From Botryosphaeria dothidea (Eukaryota; Ascomycota; Dothideomycetes; Botryosphaeriales; Botryosphaeriaceae), in contig WWBZ02000001.1 of assembly GCA_011503125.2 (NCBI GenBank), positions 5,456,001 through 5,520,000 on the forward strand: a stretch of DNA of 64,000 nt. Reading direction: 5' to 3'. Shown piece by piece: positions 36,224 through 44,608 of this stretch. Positions within the stretch are counted from its first letter, which is position 1. Each line of letters opens with the position of its first letter. Under the pieces are notes generated by a model. It ran no database searches. It was not told the origin of the DNA and was given only the letters and a program-made list of their open reading frames with translations. The position numbers and the translations under genes are program-made.

Positions 36224-38656
36224 ATGAAATCTTTCGGAACTGTACACTCAGAGCCGCATGCCCGCAGTTTACCGCACACTGACGCGAGATCCCTGTTCAG
36301 TCCATCCTCGCGCCGGCACTTTTCCACCAGTCCAATGCAGCAGTACAAGTCGAAGTTCGTGGAGGCCTTCCGTAGTTTCCGCGAGCGTCCGATGATCCCC
36401 ATCAGCCGGAGACTCAGAGATGTCCCAGAAACCATTATCGTTCGCTTCCCGGAAGCAGCGGACTTCCTCATGGCCCTGCCCGACTACAAACACTGGTGGG
36501 GCTTCAATTACAGGCTCGCCGGGATCTGCCAGGCGGAATGCGACGCGAGGCCAGGCACTAAAAGGAAGAAATCCCCGGTACAGCAGGCGCGTCAGCTTTG
36601 GGAGCGACGCAAGCAGGACTGCAAGGAACGGATGGACGGCCTGCGCGAAGCCAATATAGAGCTTCTGGAACTACACGTCAAAGTGTCCCATCACCTAGTG
36701 GAGTACTGGACATGGTATACAAAACATGTACTAGAATTCACACAGAAAGGCGGAGACGAAGGCAGAGAAATGCGTAAGAACTGGAGCGCATTAACGTTTC
36801 TGCCTTCGGATCCGCGTTGGAAGTGGTTGACGAGCGCAGTAAAGGAGCAAGCCCACGTAGTGCCATTGCCGTTCAGAGCGCCGGAGGTGGTCGAGGTCTT
36901 AGGTGAGTTAGTGAATAAGTCGATGGTCAAGTGCAAGAGGTGGGAAGATGTCGTTTTTAGCAGCGTAATCAAGTACAGGAAAAACAGACGTAGGTTGAAG
37001 GCGGCGGCGCGATCTGACTACGACATTCTCAATCCGGCGAAGGCAACAAATTGGAAGCAGAGAGCGGCGGGAAAAGGCGAGACAAAGGAATACAAGACAT
37101 CCGTGCAGCCTTCCTTCAATAAGGAAGAGTTGGACGGTGTTCCTCAATTCGTGACTTCAATTGCAGCCGAAAGATCCGAGCAGCGTCTAGGCCCGGGATT
37201 TGAAGTTCAAGCCTTGAAGAGACAGAAGCTTGCTGAAAGAGAAGAAAGGCTCGACGAGCAACCAAGAGCTGCTGTCCGGAGAAAGACATCGGATCTGAGT
37301 TCGAAGAAGTTTGCCTCAACGGCGGAAGAGCTTGAATGTTTCGCCGGCTCGGTTTCTGGGCCTGCTATCACAAAAGAGGCTGCTAGAGCAACCCAGACAC
37401 CCGCCCAGGACTCGCCAAGGTCTGGGAAACTGGTCATATCCTACTCGAATCGACCGATACCAGCATCCGTATCTTCGTACCGCAATTCAGGAAACAAACG
37501 CCGGCCGCTCTCTACGTCGGCCACCTCGCCCGCAGCCGACCCGTCCACTGGCGAAGACGCCAAAAACCACCTCGCTCGCGTAAGTAACAACAACCACCAC
37601 GCGACGAAGAAGCCGCCAACGCTCACCGAAGCATCCCTCGACGCCAGCCTTTCCGAAGCCGACGACCCGCAGAACCCGTACCACCTGACGCTCGCGCCGC
37701 GGGCGCGCGAGGAGTTCTCCCGCAAGCGCGGCCTGCGCTTCCTGCAGCTGCGCCTCGTCGCGCGCTCGCTCCGCCGCCTCGCCCGCGCCGAGCTGGCCTA
37801 TCTGGACGCCGCGGTCACGCTGTCGGAGCTCGTCTGCGTGCGCCTCACGCAGCGCTGCGTCGCGCTCGACCGCCGCCTGTGGCCGCTCCAGCCGGGGCTG
37901 CCGGACACGCCGGCCGGCCGGGACGCGGATGCGCGGCGGAACGAGTGGCTGCGGCCGCGCATCGATCCGGAGACGGGCGAGCGCGGCGGGGAGGACAGTC
38001 ATCATGAGAGGCTGGGTGAGGGCGTGTCGTGGCTGGGGGTGAGGCGTGCGGTCGGGCTGAGGGTGACCGGGGCGGTGGATGTGGTGGCGAGGGAGGATAA
38101 CCGGGGTGCGTTGGCGGGCGCAGGACCTGTGGCGGATGAGCTGAGGTGGTTGGAGTCGGAGATTAGGAGGATGAGGTGGAGGGTGAAGAGGCTGGAGACG
38201 AAGGCCGAGTTGGGCGAGGAGGAGTGGTATAGTCGCCGGATCGAGCATCTGGTTAAAGGTGAGCGGCATGTGGATAGGGGGATGGAGGCGTTCAGGGCAT
38301 ATAGGGAGCACTTGCTGTGGCAGGTGAGGGAGAGATTGGAGACGGAGGAGAAGACGTGGACGAAGAGGGCGTTAAAGAAAAAGGTGGCGGAGATGAGGGC
38401 CGCGGAGATGTGGTATTTAGAAAAGATGACCGCGGCTTCGGGAAGGACATTGGGGCGGCTTGAGGCCGAGATCACGGTGTTGGTGAACGAAATCGAGGCA
38501 AGAAACAGGAAGGAACTGAAGAACAAGAAGGGCGGTTTCCAGGTCAGCGAGAAGGTGCGGTTGGTCGCGCTCAAGACTACTATGGAAGATGTGATGGAGA
38601 AGAGGGCGGCGGAGGCATGGGAGTTGGCGAGAGATTTGGAGGAGTTGTTGAGGTAG
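36224..38656 (+). CDS. Basic coiled-coil protein, function unknown
   Basis: Single-exon frame of 810 aa starting at an ATG. No family is recognised. The first 45 residues contain SSRRHFSTSP, resembling a mitochondrial presequence, followed by YKSKFVEAFRSFRERP. Residues 120-260 are Lys/Arg/Trp-rich helical; 300-470 is low-complexity linker; from about 490 the protein is dominated by Arg/Glu/Leu helices likely to form coiled coils (for example WLESEIRRMRWRVKRLETK) to the end. Base composition rises in GC from about 37,620 onward, unlike the first half, so fusion of two ancestral frames or a missed intron is possible. A perfect GTAAGT at 37579 lies in frame, but no acceptor keeps the downstream frame. 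Confidence 0.65.
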   Translation: MKSFGTVHSEPHARSLPHTDARSLFSPSSRRHFSTSPMQQYKSKFVEAFRSFRERPMIPISRRLRDVPETIIVRFPEAADFLMALPDYKHWWGFNYRLAGICQAECDARPGTKRKKSPVQQARQLWERRKQDCKERMDGLREANIELLELHVKVSHHLVEYWTWYTKHVLEFTQKGGDEGREMRKNWSALTFLPSDPRWKWLTSAVKEQAHVVPLPFRAPEVVEVLGELVNKSMVKCKRWEDVVFSSVIKYRKNRRRLKAAARSDYDILNPAKATNWKQRAAGKGETKEYKTSVQPSFNKEELDGVPQFVTSIAAERSEQRLGPGFEVQALKRQKLAEREERLDEQPRAAVRRKTSDLSSKKFASTAEELECFAGSVSGPAITKEAARATQTPAQDSPRSGKLVISYSNRPIPASVSSYRNSGNKRRPLSTSATSPAADPSTGEDAKNHLARVSNNNHHATKKPPTLTEASLDASLSEADDPQNPYHLTLAPRAREEFSRKRGLRFLQLRLVARSLRRLARAELAYLDAAVTLSELVCVRLTQRCVALDRRLWPLQPGLPDTPAGRDADARRNEWLRPRIDPETGERGGEDSHHERLGEGVSWLGVRRAVGLRVTGAVDVVAREDNRGALAGAGPVADELRWLESEIRRMRWRVKRLETKAELGEEEWYSRRIEHLVKGERHVDRGMEAFRAYREHLLWQVRERLETEEKTWTKRALKKKVAEMRAAEMWYLEKMTAASGRTLGRLEAEITVLVNEIEARNRKELKNKKGGFQVSEKVRLVALKTTMEDVMEKRAAEAWELARDLEELLR

Positions 38657-38926
38657 CTCTCTAGTGAGCGAGGTGCGAACGAGAAGATATTGTACAAAAG
38701 TGACAGAACAGTACGTGAAAGGGACTGTATTATACCACGGCGCATAAACAGCGCGTTGCAGACTTGCCCGATGTGGAACACAATCACAGCTTATTCGATA
38801 GCATGTTGCATTGAGAATCGACATCGTCTTTTCGTGACAATGGACACGGTGGCTCAGCGCCTAGCAGGTGCAGCGCTAAGTGTGGAGCTTTGGTATATAG
38901 TTTAAGTTGACAGCAGTGCTTCCATA

Positions 38927-38952
38927 GCCCCCGGAGGCTAATATTCGGGGGC
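38927..38952 (+). other. GC hairpin 0
   Basis: GCCCCCG at 38927-38933 pairs with CGGGGGC at 38946-38952 around a 12-base loop. It is the first of three strong hairpins within 185 bp. Confidence 0.6.
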
Positions 38953-39035
38953 GTGGTCTATTGGAGTAGGTACTGGAGATTTAAACCATGAAGAACGGCT
39001 AACACACTTGATCTGAGAGCAGGGTCCATCCCAAA

Positions 39036-39069
39036 AAACCGCTTCCCTATGGACGGGAAGGACAGGTTT
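39036..39069 (+). other. Hairpin 1 of a double hairpin with identical loops
   Basis: The inner stem CTTCCC (39042-39047) pairs with GGGAAG (39055-39060) around the loop TATGGAC. An outer stem AAACC (39036-39040) pairs with GGTTT (39065-39069). It is directly followed by hairpin 2, which has the same loop. Confidence 0.65.
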
Positions 39070-39110
39070 CTGTAGTGTTCAGCTCCCCTATGGACGGGGA
39101 GCGTCTACAG
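39070..39110 (+). other. Hairpin 2 of a double hairpin with identical loops
   Basis: The inner stem GCTCCCC (39082-39088) pairs with GGGGAGC (39096-39102) around the same TATGGAC loop. An outer stem CTGTAG (39070-39075) pairs with CTACAG (39105-39110). A TTTT run follows at once, as would suit the end of a structured RNA. Compared with hairpin 1, a T-A pair in the stem is replaced by C-G on both sides. Confidence 0.65.
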
Positions 39111-39201
39111 TTTTGCTCTTTTGCTCTTTTGTTCCTTTTGCCAGTGTAAGGACGGTGCAGATGAGGTCAAGATGGCATACATAGGCGGCGCTGTTGATGG
39201 G

Positions 39202-39217
39202 GTTCGAACGTTCGAAC
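39202..39217. repeat. Perfect 16-bp palindrome
   Basis: GTTCGAAC occurs twice in tandem and is itself a palindrome, making a 16-bp perfect dyad in the shared 3' region. It resembles a tRNA B-box at its core, but no tRNA fold fits around it. Confidence 0.7.
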
Positions 39218-39499
39218 AGCTGGGCATTCCTTTTTGGGAACTGTACCTCACTGTCTTGAGCGGCCTACCACATGCGCCGGGGCTCTTACGACGTGAGCAG
39301 TAGACGATGGTCTCAATAGCCCCTGCGTCCATGCCTCGTCAGAGCCATTGAGCCCTTCACTTGGCTCTGGATATTAGGTGTCTGATCCTGTTCTCTTGTC
39401 GCCGTAGCCCTTCACTTTGCATCCGCACAAGTCTTTTCCCCTCGATTACCAATTTTCCAGTCACCCCAGGTTTGGGATTTCCTCAGCATTCTACGCTCC

Positions 39500-39943
39500 T
39501 CATCCTACAGTCCCCTTGACCGGCATCAAGCCCTGCGCTCCCTCCACACTCTCCTTGCCCTCCTTCATGACCGTGTCCACGTCCAGCTCTTCCATAACGC
39601 CCAACACCACGCCCAAACTCTCGAAGAAACCGTTTACGGCGACGCGCAGCATGCGGTTTGTCGTAGCAGTGTAGTTCACATCAAGGACGTTCGGGGTCTC
39701 GGGTGAGATAGAGAGGGTGCGCTTGACAAGCGAGGATAGCTCTTCGTCGACGACGAGAGCGCGCAGGGCGGTGTCGGCGTGCTTGGGCGTGGGGAAGGGA
39801 ATGTTGAGGGTCCTGCACGGGATGTCATCAGTATGCATTGCTCGTCAGTGGTGCAAGGCGAAGGATTCACAGGGGTAGAATGGCAGGTGGACAGGCACAT
39901 ACAGGGCGCATGGAAAAGCGGTGGGATGGGTGGGAGCGGGCAT
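39500..39943 (-). CDS. PCC1: EKC/KEOPS complex subunit Pcc1
   Basis: Two exons, 39943-39903 and 39812-39500, give 117 aa. Pcc1 is the dimerising subunit of KEOPS, which makes the t6A modification of ANN-decoding tRNAs and acts at telomeres and in transcription. The body shows the family pattern: TLNIPFPTPKHADTALRAL, an acidic EELSSLVKRT, then NYTATTNRMLRVAVNGFFES and LGVVLGVMEELD. The 90-nt intron (donor GTATGT, acceptor GTGCAG) gives the start MPAPTHPTAFPCAL, which fits the family better than the in-frame ATG at 39838 inside the intron. It is convergent with the upstream coiled-coil gene and divergent from the next small gene. Confidence 0.87.
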
Positions 39944-40493
39944 GACTGGAAGCGTGGTTCGTCCTTTCGCGAGGGTTCTATTAAGGCGCGCACGGGAGGG
40001 AATAGACTCGCGACCTGCAGCCGGCGGATGACACGGGGATACGGGGGGCTGGGTATCTCAGACGGCGCGTGTTGCGGCTCCCAGGCTTGTTATGTGGTCT
40101 GGGCTGTCGTTGAATTTTGGCGGAGAGAGAGGCGCGACGTTCCCCGCGGTCCGTCCGAATCGGGGATGGCTCGGCTTCCCCGCGCTGGCGCGATGCACGA
40201 CGTCATTGGAGCGTCGATGACCAGCCGTCGATCTGCTGCCGGAGGGAGTGAGCATGTGCCAGCCAAGGGCCAGGGCTGCGAGCCAGATGATGAGGTGAAG
40301 GCGTCTTCTACGTACACATGTCGTGAAGAAGCTCCACTTATTACTCCAGCCTGCCCCAAACAGAGTCCAGGTGTTTTCAATCCACCCTCTCTGTCCTTCC
40401 TCTCTCGTGCAACCTCTTCCATCAAATTTGACATTTCTTTGTCGTCTACGTCACGGTCTCTGCCTTCACAGCCACTTCGTCCTCACAATCACA
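39944..40493. promoter_or_regulatory. Divergent promoter region, Pcc1 and small-protein gene
   Basis: 550 bp between two divergent start codons. The plus-strand side becomes pyrimidine-rich in the last 120 bases before the ATG. No specific site was assigned. Confidence 0.5.
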
Positions 40494-41039
40494 ATGTCGA
40501 ATCCGTCGCCCTCAGAGTTCCTGACTTTCTACCGTCGGGCCACCACACACCCAGCCCTGCGCCGCGGCCTCACTGCTGCATCCGCACGCCAGACCACCAT
40601 CCGCCCTCTCACTGCTTCCGCTCTGCGTTACGGCTACGGCAAACCCGACAAGAGAAACCCCGACGAGAGCCACACCACCAACAAGACGGACAGGAACGAC
40701 GTGCAGAATGAAAACTCGTTCAAGGGCAAGGAGTAAGCCCATCCAATTCTTTCCGAATCGGCCACCATCATCTGTGCCTGACAATCCTCTCCTTTACTCC
40801 ACTCAGCCTTGCGCCATGCCCCACCATCCACCAATTGACCCACACAACACTGGGCACGCCTGAAAGACCATCTGCTAACAAAATTCCCCTTCGACAGAGC
40901 TCATGCTACTGGGACCGGCGGCACCGCCACCAGCCGCAAGGACGAGCGCGGTAGCACCGCTAAGGCAAAGAAAGACCACCCGGAGGCCCCGGACGTCGTG
41001 ATCGGCATGCAGGACGAACGTGGCTCGAAGGGCCTCTAA
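40494..41039 (+). CDS. Small basic protein, possibly mitochondrial, function unknown
   Basis: Two exons, 40494-40732 and 40898-41039, give 126 aa. The 165-nt intron starts GTAAGC and ends CGACAG. Reading through it would end the protein one codon later, so splicing is supported by a second exon that continues as polar, charged sequence to RGSKGL and a stop. The N-terminal third (SEFLTFYRRATTHPALRRGL, then ASARQTTIRPLTASALRYGY) could form an amphipathic presequence. The rest is hydrophilic and probably disordered. No family recognised; codon choice (C-ending) supports a real gene. Confidence 0.7.
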
Positions 41040-41756
41040 GTCATTCGTTGCAGCCATGTAATACTTGTACTTCTATTGAGTTCAATTCTTTCGCTTGCAT
41101 TGGGAGGATCCTGAGTATGTAACAGCAAGTGTGGTTGATTGTTTGCAGCCCAATTGATGTGGCGGTTGCGTTCGCTTTGTAATAAGGCGATTCTGGGGGT
41201 CTGTCACTATTGCATTGGGTGGGACGGGCGTTCTGGGGTGGACGTATCTTGAGATTGAGACGCCATATTTAGGCAGTTGTATTACAATATGCATTATTTG
41301 AAAGTCAACTACGCCTCAGCCCTTGCCGTTCTCTCCCACGCAGTATTTCTGGGTGCTGCCCGCTCGGGCACACCGCAAGCTGTAGTCACCCAAAGTATTT
41401 TGGCTAATTGGCCTTTTGTGCGCGGCTTAGACAAACTTCCCAAGTCGTGGCGGTACATTGAGGGAGACTTGTATCCTACAACCAGTGAAAATCAGCAAAA
41501 ATGGTCTCTACTTAGTCATACTTGATAGCGCATCATTGCATCTTCGAATGCAGTTGAAAGGCACTACCATGTTTTGCTGGAAAGCTTGTGGGCATATTCA
41601 AATCTAGAAGAGTATCTAAGAGAAGCGCAAAGTCGAAGTAGCTATGAATCCGGCTGCGCAGACATTGTTGTTTCTGTGTGTTGGAGCCTACCACGACTCT
41701 GAGCTGGGCTCCATGACGTGAACCATAGATTACTGGGGCCTCTCTCAGGCAAGAAG
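41040..41756. other. Intergenic region up to the transposon block
   Basis: About 0.7 kb of ordinary-composition DNA with no recognised gene, ending at the outer target-site duplication. It has no obvious excess of TA from mutation spreading out of the repeats. Confidence 0.5.
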
Positions 41757-41770
41757 TATTGACTGCGCTT
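41757..41770. repeat. Left target-site duplication of the outer LINE
   Basis: The 14-bp sequence TATTGACTGCGCTT recurs exactly at 58173-58186, on the other side of the block. It marks the original empty site. Confidence 0.9.
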
Positions 41771-41777
41771 AAAAAAC

Positions 41778-43331
41778 ATGACCGCACCAAAAAATCGACC
41801 TCAAGCTACGGCGCCAGAAGAGGGTCCTAGGGACCCTCTTAGACCTTATAAGGCCTATAGCAGTGCCCCTAATAGCTGCAGCAGCGATGTGGTGGAAGGA
41901 GAGGGCCAGGAAGGGGGAGGAAGCCTCCCCCAGACCACCCTCAACAACCATCCCCAACAACCCCCTAAGACCACTAGAGGACCTCAAACTAGTGTAGAAT
42001 ACATCAACAGAGCCATCAAAACACTAGACAACCTCAACCAAGCCTTACAGACACCAGGTGGTGACCTTTCAGCTCTCTCTCCCTAGCTGGAAAATTTTTT
42101 TACGACCGCCAAGATAATCTTCCAGGATTACGCCACCACTATCCAAAGGGCCCACGCCAAGGAACCGGACCTAAAGGACATCCTAGATAAGATCAGACAG
42201 GTGAAGAAGGCAGTACACCAGCCATTACAGCCTGCTATGCCTAAATAGTCACAGATTATAGCCCAGTCCCCCCCAAAAGCCTCCACACCCCCCATCACCA
42301 CTGAAATCACCCTACACCTCTCTAAACTAGCCACCAGGGAGGCAGTTGCCCTACTCTCAAACCAGGCCATTATCCAGAAGATTTAGGCAGGCAAGAGCTT
42401 TGCCTGTAAGAAGGTCCTTGCTGTAAGGAAACTCCCTAGTGGGGATATTAGGATCTTTGTGCCTGATGCACAAACTAGGACAGACCTACTCAGAGACCAA
42501 GAATGGACAGCTGGGCTGGGCCAGGAGATCCGACCAAACCAGCAGCTATACTCAGTCCTGGTACACAATGTCCCTCTTAAGGGAATTGACCCTGCTGAAC
42601 CATAGGCTGCCAGCACCCTACAGGAGCAGAACAGGTCGCTACATCCAAGCCTACAGATTACTAAGCTGGCCTAGCTAAAAAAGAAGCTCCCTAAAGGAAA
42701 GACACACTTAGTAGTAATCCTTAGTACCACTAACCTAGAGGCAGCCAACTAGCTAATTAAAAGGGGAGTGCTTTGCAACTTCTCCCTCCATACTATAGAG
42801 TTCTATAGTCCTGCATTTATAGTTACCCAGTGCTATAACTACCAGGCCTATGGACATATAGTAACGTACTATAGGAAGGAACCTAGGTGTGGCCAGTGTG
42901 CTAGCAGCTATAATACTAGGGACTATACTAAGGAGGAAACCCAGTGTGCTAACTGTAACCAAAAGCATACGGTATAGAGCAACTCCTGCCCTACCCGTAA
43001 GGTAAACTAGACTAGGGCCACCCAGGCCCGGCTAGTAAACCCGGGAGGACATAGAGAGAGGCCCCAGGCCTCTCAACAGCAGGCACAGGAAGGCTGGACC
43101 CTTATAAAGTCTAGGAAGAGACTAAGGTAAGAGGAACCTAAGAGAGGCCTAGGCAGGCTAAGGGACCTTAGCAGACTACCTCCACCTAGCTAGTTAACCT
43201 TTACTAGCACTGGACTACGTAGCTCCTAGTATACTAATAGAGAAAACCCTAGAGAAAATGGGGAAACTATCCCTGCTACTTAAGATAGTATACCTAACCC
43301 TATACAGCCCGACATAGTAATAAATAAGACC
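41778..43331 (+). pseudogene. LINE ORF1 (gag-like, zinc knuckles), decayed
   Basis: One frame can be followed from the ATG at 41778 (MTAPKNRPQATAPEEGP) for about 1.5 kb, interrupted mostly by TAG codons where CAG or TGG would be expected. At 42831-42977 there are knuckle-like cysteine/histidine groups (CYNYQAYGHIVTYY, then CGQCASSYNTRDY and CANCNQKH), as in gag proteins of fungal LINEs. The absence of frameshifts in the first part shows decay by base substitution. Confidence 0.75.
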
Positions 43332-43622
43332 TAATAATAGAGATAACTATACTCTCTATCCTATAGTATAATATAAATAAGAGTAAGGATAAAGTTATGC
43401 TTCCCCTCTTTAAGGAGCTAGACCTAAGAACCTACTATATCCTAGCCCTTTAGGAACCCTAGAGGAATCTAAAGATTAAAACTATAGTAAGGCACCTAGC
43501 CTACTATATAGTCTTCCCCTAGGAGGGTAAGGCAAGAACCTACTTCCTTATAAGCAAGGCTCTAGCCCTAGAATCATGGTAGGAAACTATATACTCCCTA
43601 GACCTTATTACCCTTACTATTA

Positions 43623-43627
43623 CTACT
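43623..43627. repeat. Left target-site duplication of the solo LTR
   Basis: CTACT, repeated at 43877-43881 directly after the LTR. Confidence 0.85.
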
Positions 43628-43876
43628 TGTTACGGTTTGAACCCTGAGGGTGCCTTGGATGGATCCTGCGGCGAGACCTTGGGTTGAGAGGACCCTGAAG
43701 CTCAATGAAGCTCAACAAGAAAACCCTGCAACTCGCTACCAGTAAAAGGGACTCTGGAGAGATATATAAGCAGCGCTATCTTACTTAAACCTTTCTTTCT
43801 TTTCTCTTTAGCTTAGTCTTCTCGTAGATAGAATGCTACTGTATTTCCGCGAGTGCACCGGATATAAGCTATCACA
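43628..43876 (+). mobile_element. Solo LTR of the gypsy family
   Basis: 249 bp starting TGTTACGG and ending ATCACA, the canonical TG...CA form, flanked by CTACT on both sides. It matches the 250-bp LTRs at 47757-48006 and 53313-53562 in inverse orientation. It keeps many CpA and TpG sites although the LINE sequence around it is heavily mutated. It presumably arose by recombination between the LTRs of a full element. Confidence 0.9.
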
Positions 43877-43881
43877 CTACT

Positions 43882-44593
43882 AAGTCACGCAGCATCCATA
43901 TATATAACTACTATAATCCAGTACTACTATCCCATACTAGTACCTCCCTAGAAATACTCTCCCTCCTTCTAGGAGCCCTTAGTAGGCAAGGAGAACACGT
44001 TCTCCTCGGGGACTTTAACCTATATTACCCCCTCTAGGGAGGCATTACCTCCCCTATATACTATAGCCTTACCGATAGTCTAATTAAGATAGCTATAATA
44101 GCCAACCTTAATCTTGTACTACCTAGGGGAACTATTACTAGAAGGACTAATAATAGTAAAAGCACCCTAGACCTTATCTTTACCTCTTACTAGCTAGAGA
44201 AGAGAATCTTATACTATAGAATCCTCCTAGAGCTAGAATCCTCCTCTAACTACCTACCTATCCTTACTATATTCGACACTTCCCCTACTCTAGTAACCTA
44301 ACCCTCCCCTAGACCTTAGTAGAAGAAAGTAGACTAGGAAAAGATTAATAGGATACTCTAGCCTAGGATCTAAGGCCTAGAGGGCCTCTTACTAATAATA
44401 GAAGAGGATCTAAACTACTTTACTAAGTAGCTTTAGAAGACTATCTAAGATACTATCTAAGATACTATCCCTAATATAAGGCCCTCGCCCTAGGCATCTA
44501 TATAGTAGATAAATAAAAGCTCTATACTAGTTTAATAAGCTAGGACTACTAAGAGAAAGTAAACTACTATAGGAAGAGAGGAGGACTAGATTA
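43882..44593 (+). pseudogene. LINE ORF2 endonuclease part, decayed (outer copy)
   Basis: The translation shows HVLLGDFNLYYPL followed by a TAG stop and GGITSP, then STLDLIFTS and SSNYLPI. These match the APE endonuclease blocks, but the histidines expected after GDFN and the Asp-His of the SDH block are changed to Tyr, Asn and Tyr by C-to-T or G-to-A changes. It is cut off by the inner LINE at 44594 and resumes as RT at 55585. Confidence 0.7.
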
Positions 44594-44608
44594 TCTACTA
44601 GGCTATAG
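44594..44608. repeat. Left target-site duplication of the inner LINE
   Basis: TCTACTAGGCTATAG, repeated at 55570-55584. Confidence 0.85.

Larger units (their letters stand above)
38657..39499. other. Intergenic region with hairpin cluster
   Basis: 843 bp between the coiled-coil gene and the convergent Pcc1 gene. It contains three GC-rich hairpins at 38927-39110 and a 16-bp palindrome at 39202-39217. A short open frame at 39121-39303 (plus) and one opposite it have no recognised motif. Confidence 0.55.

Noticed and set aside
37579..37632. Perfect GTAAGT donor inside the coiled-coil gene
   Set aside because: The nearest suitable acceptor would remove 52 nt and break the long downstream frame, so the unspliced model was kept.
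39195..39220. tRNA-like B-box (GGTTCGAA)
   Set aside because: The second half does not fit the B-box consensus and no cloverleaf or A-box could be built around it.
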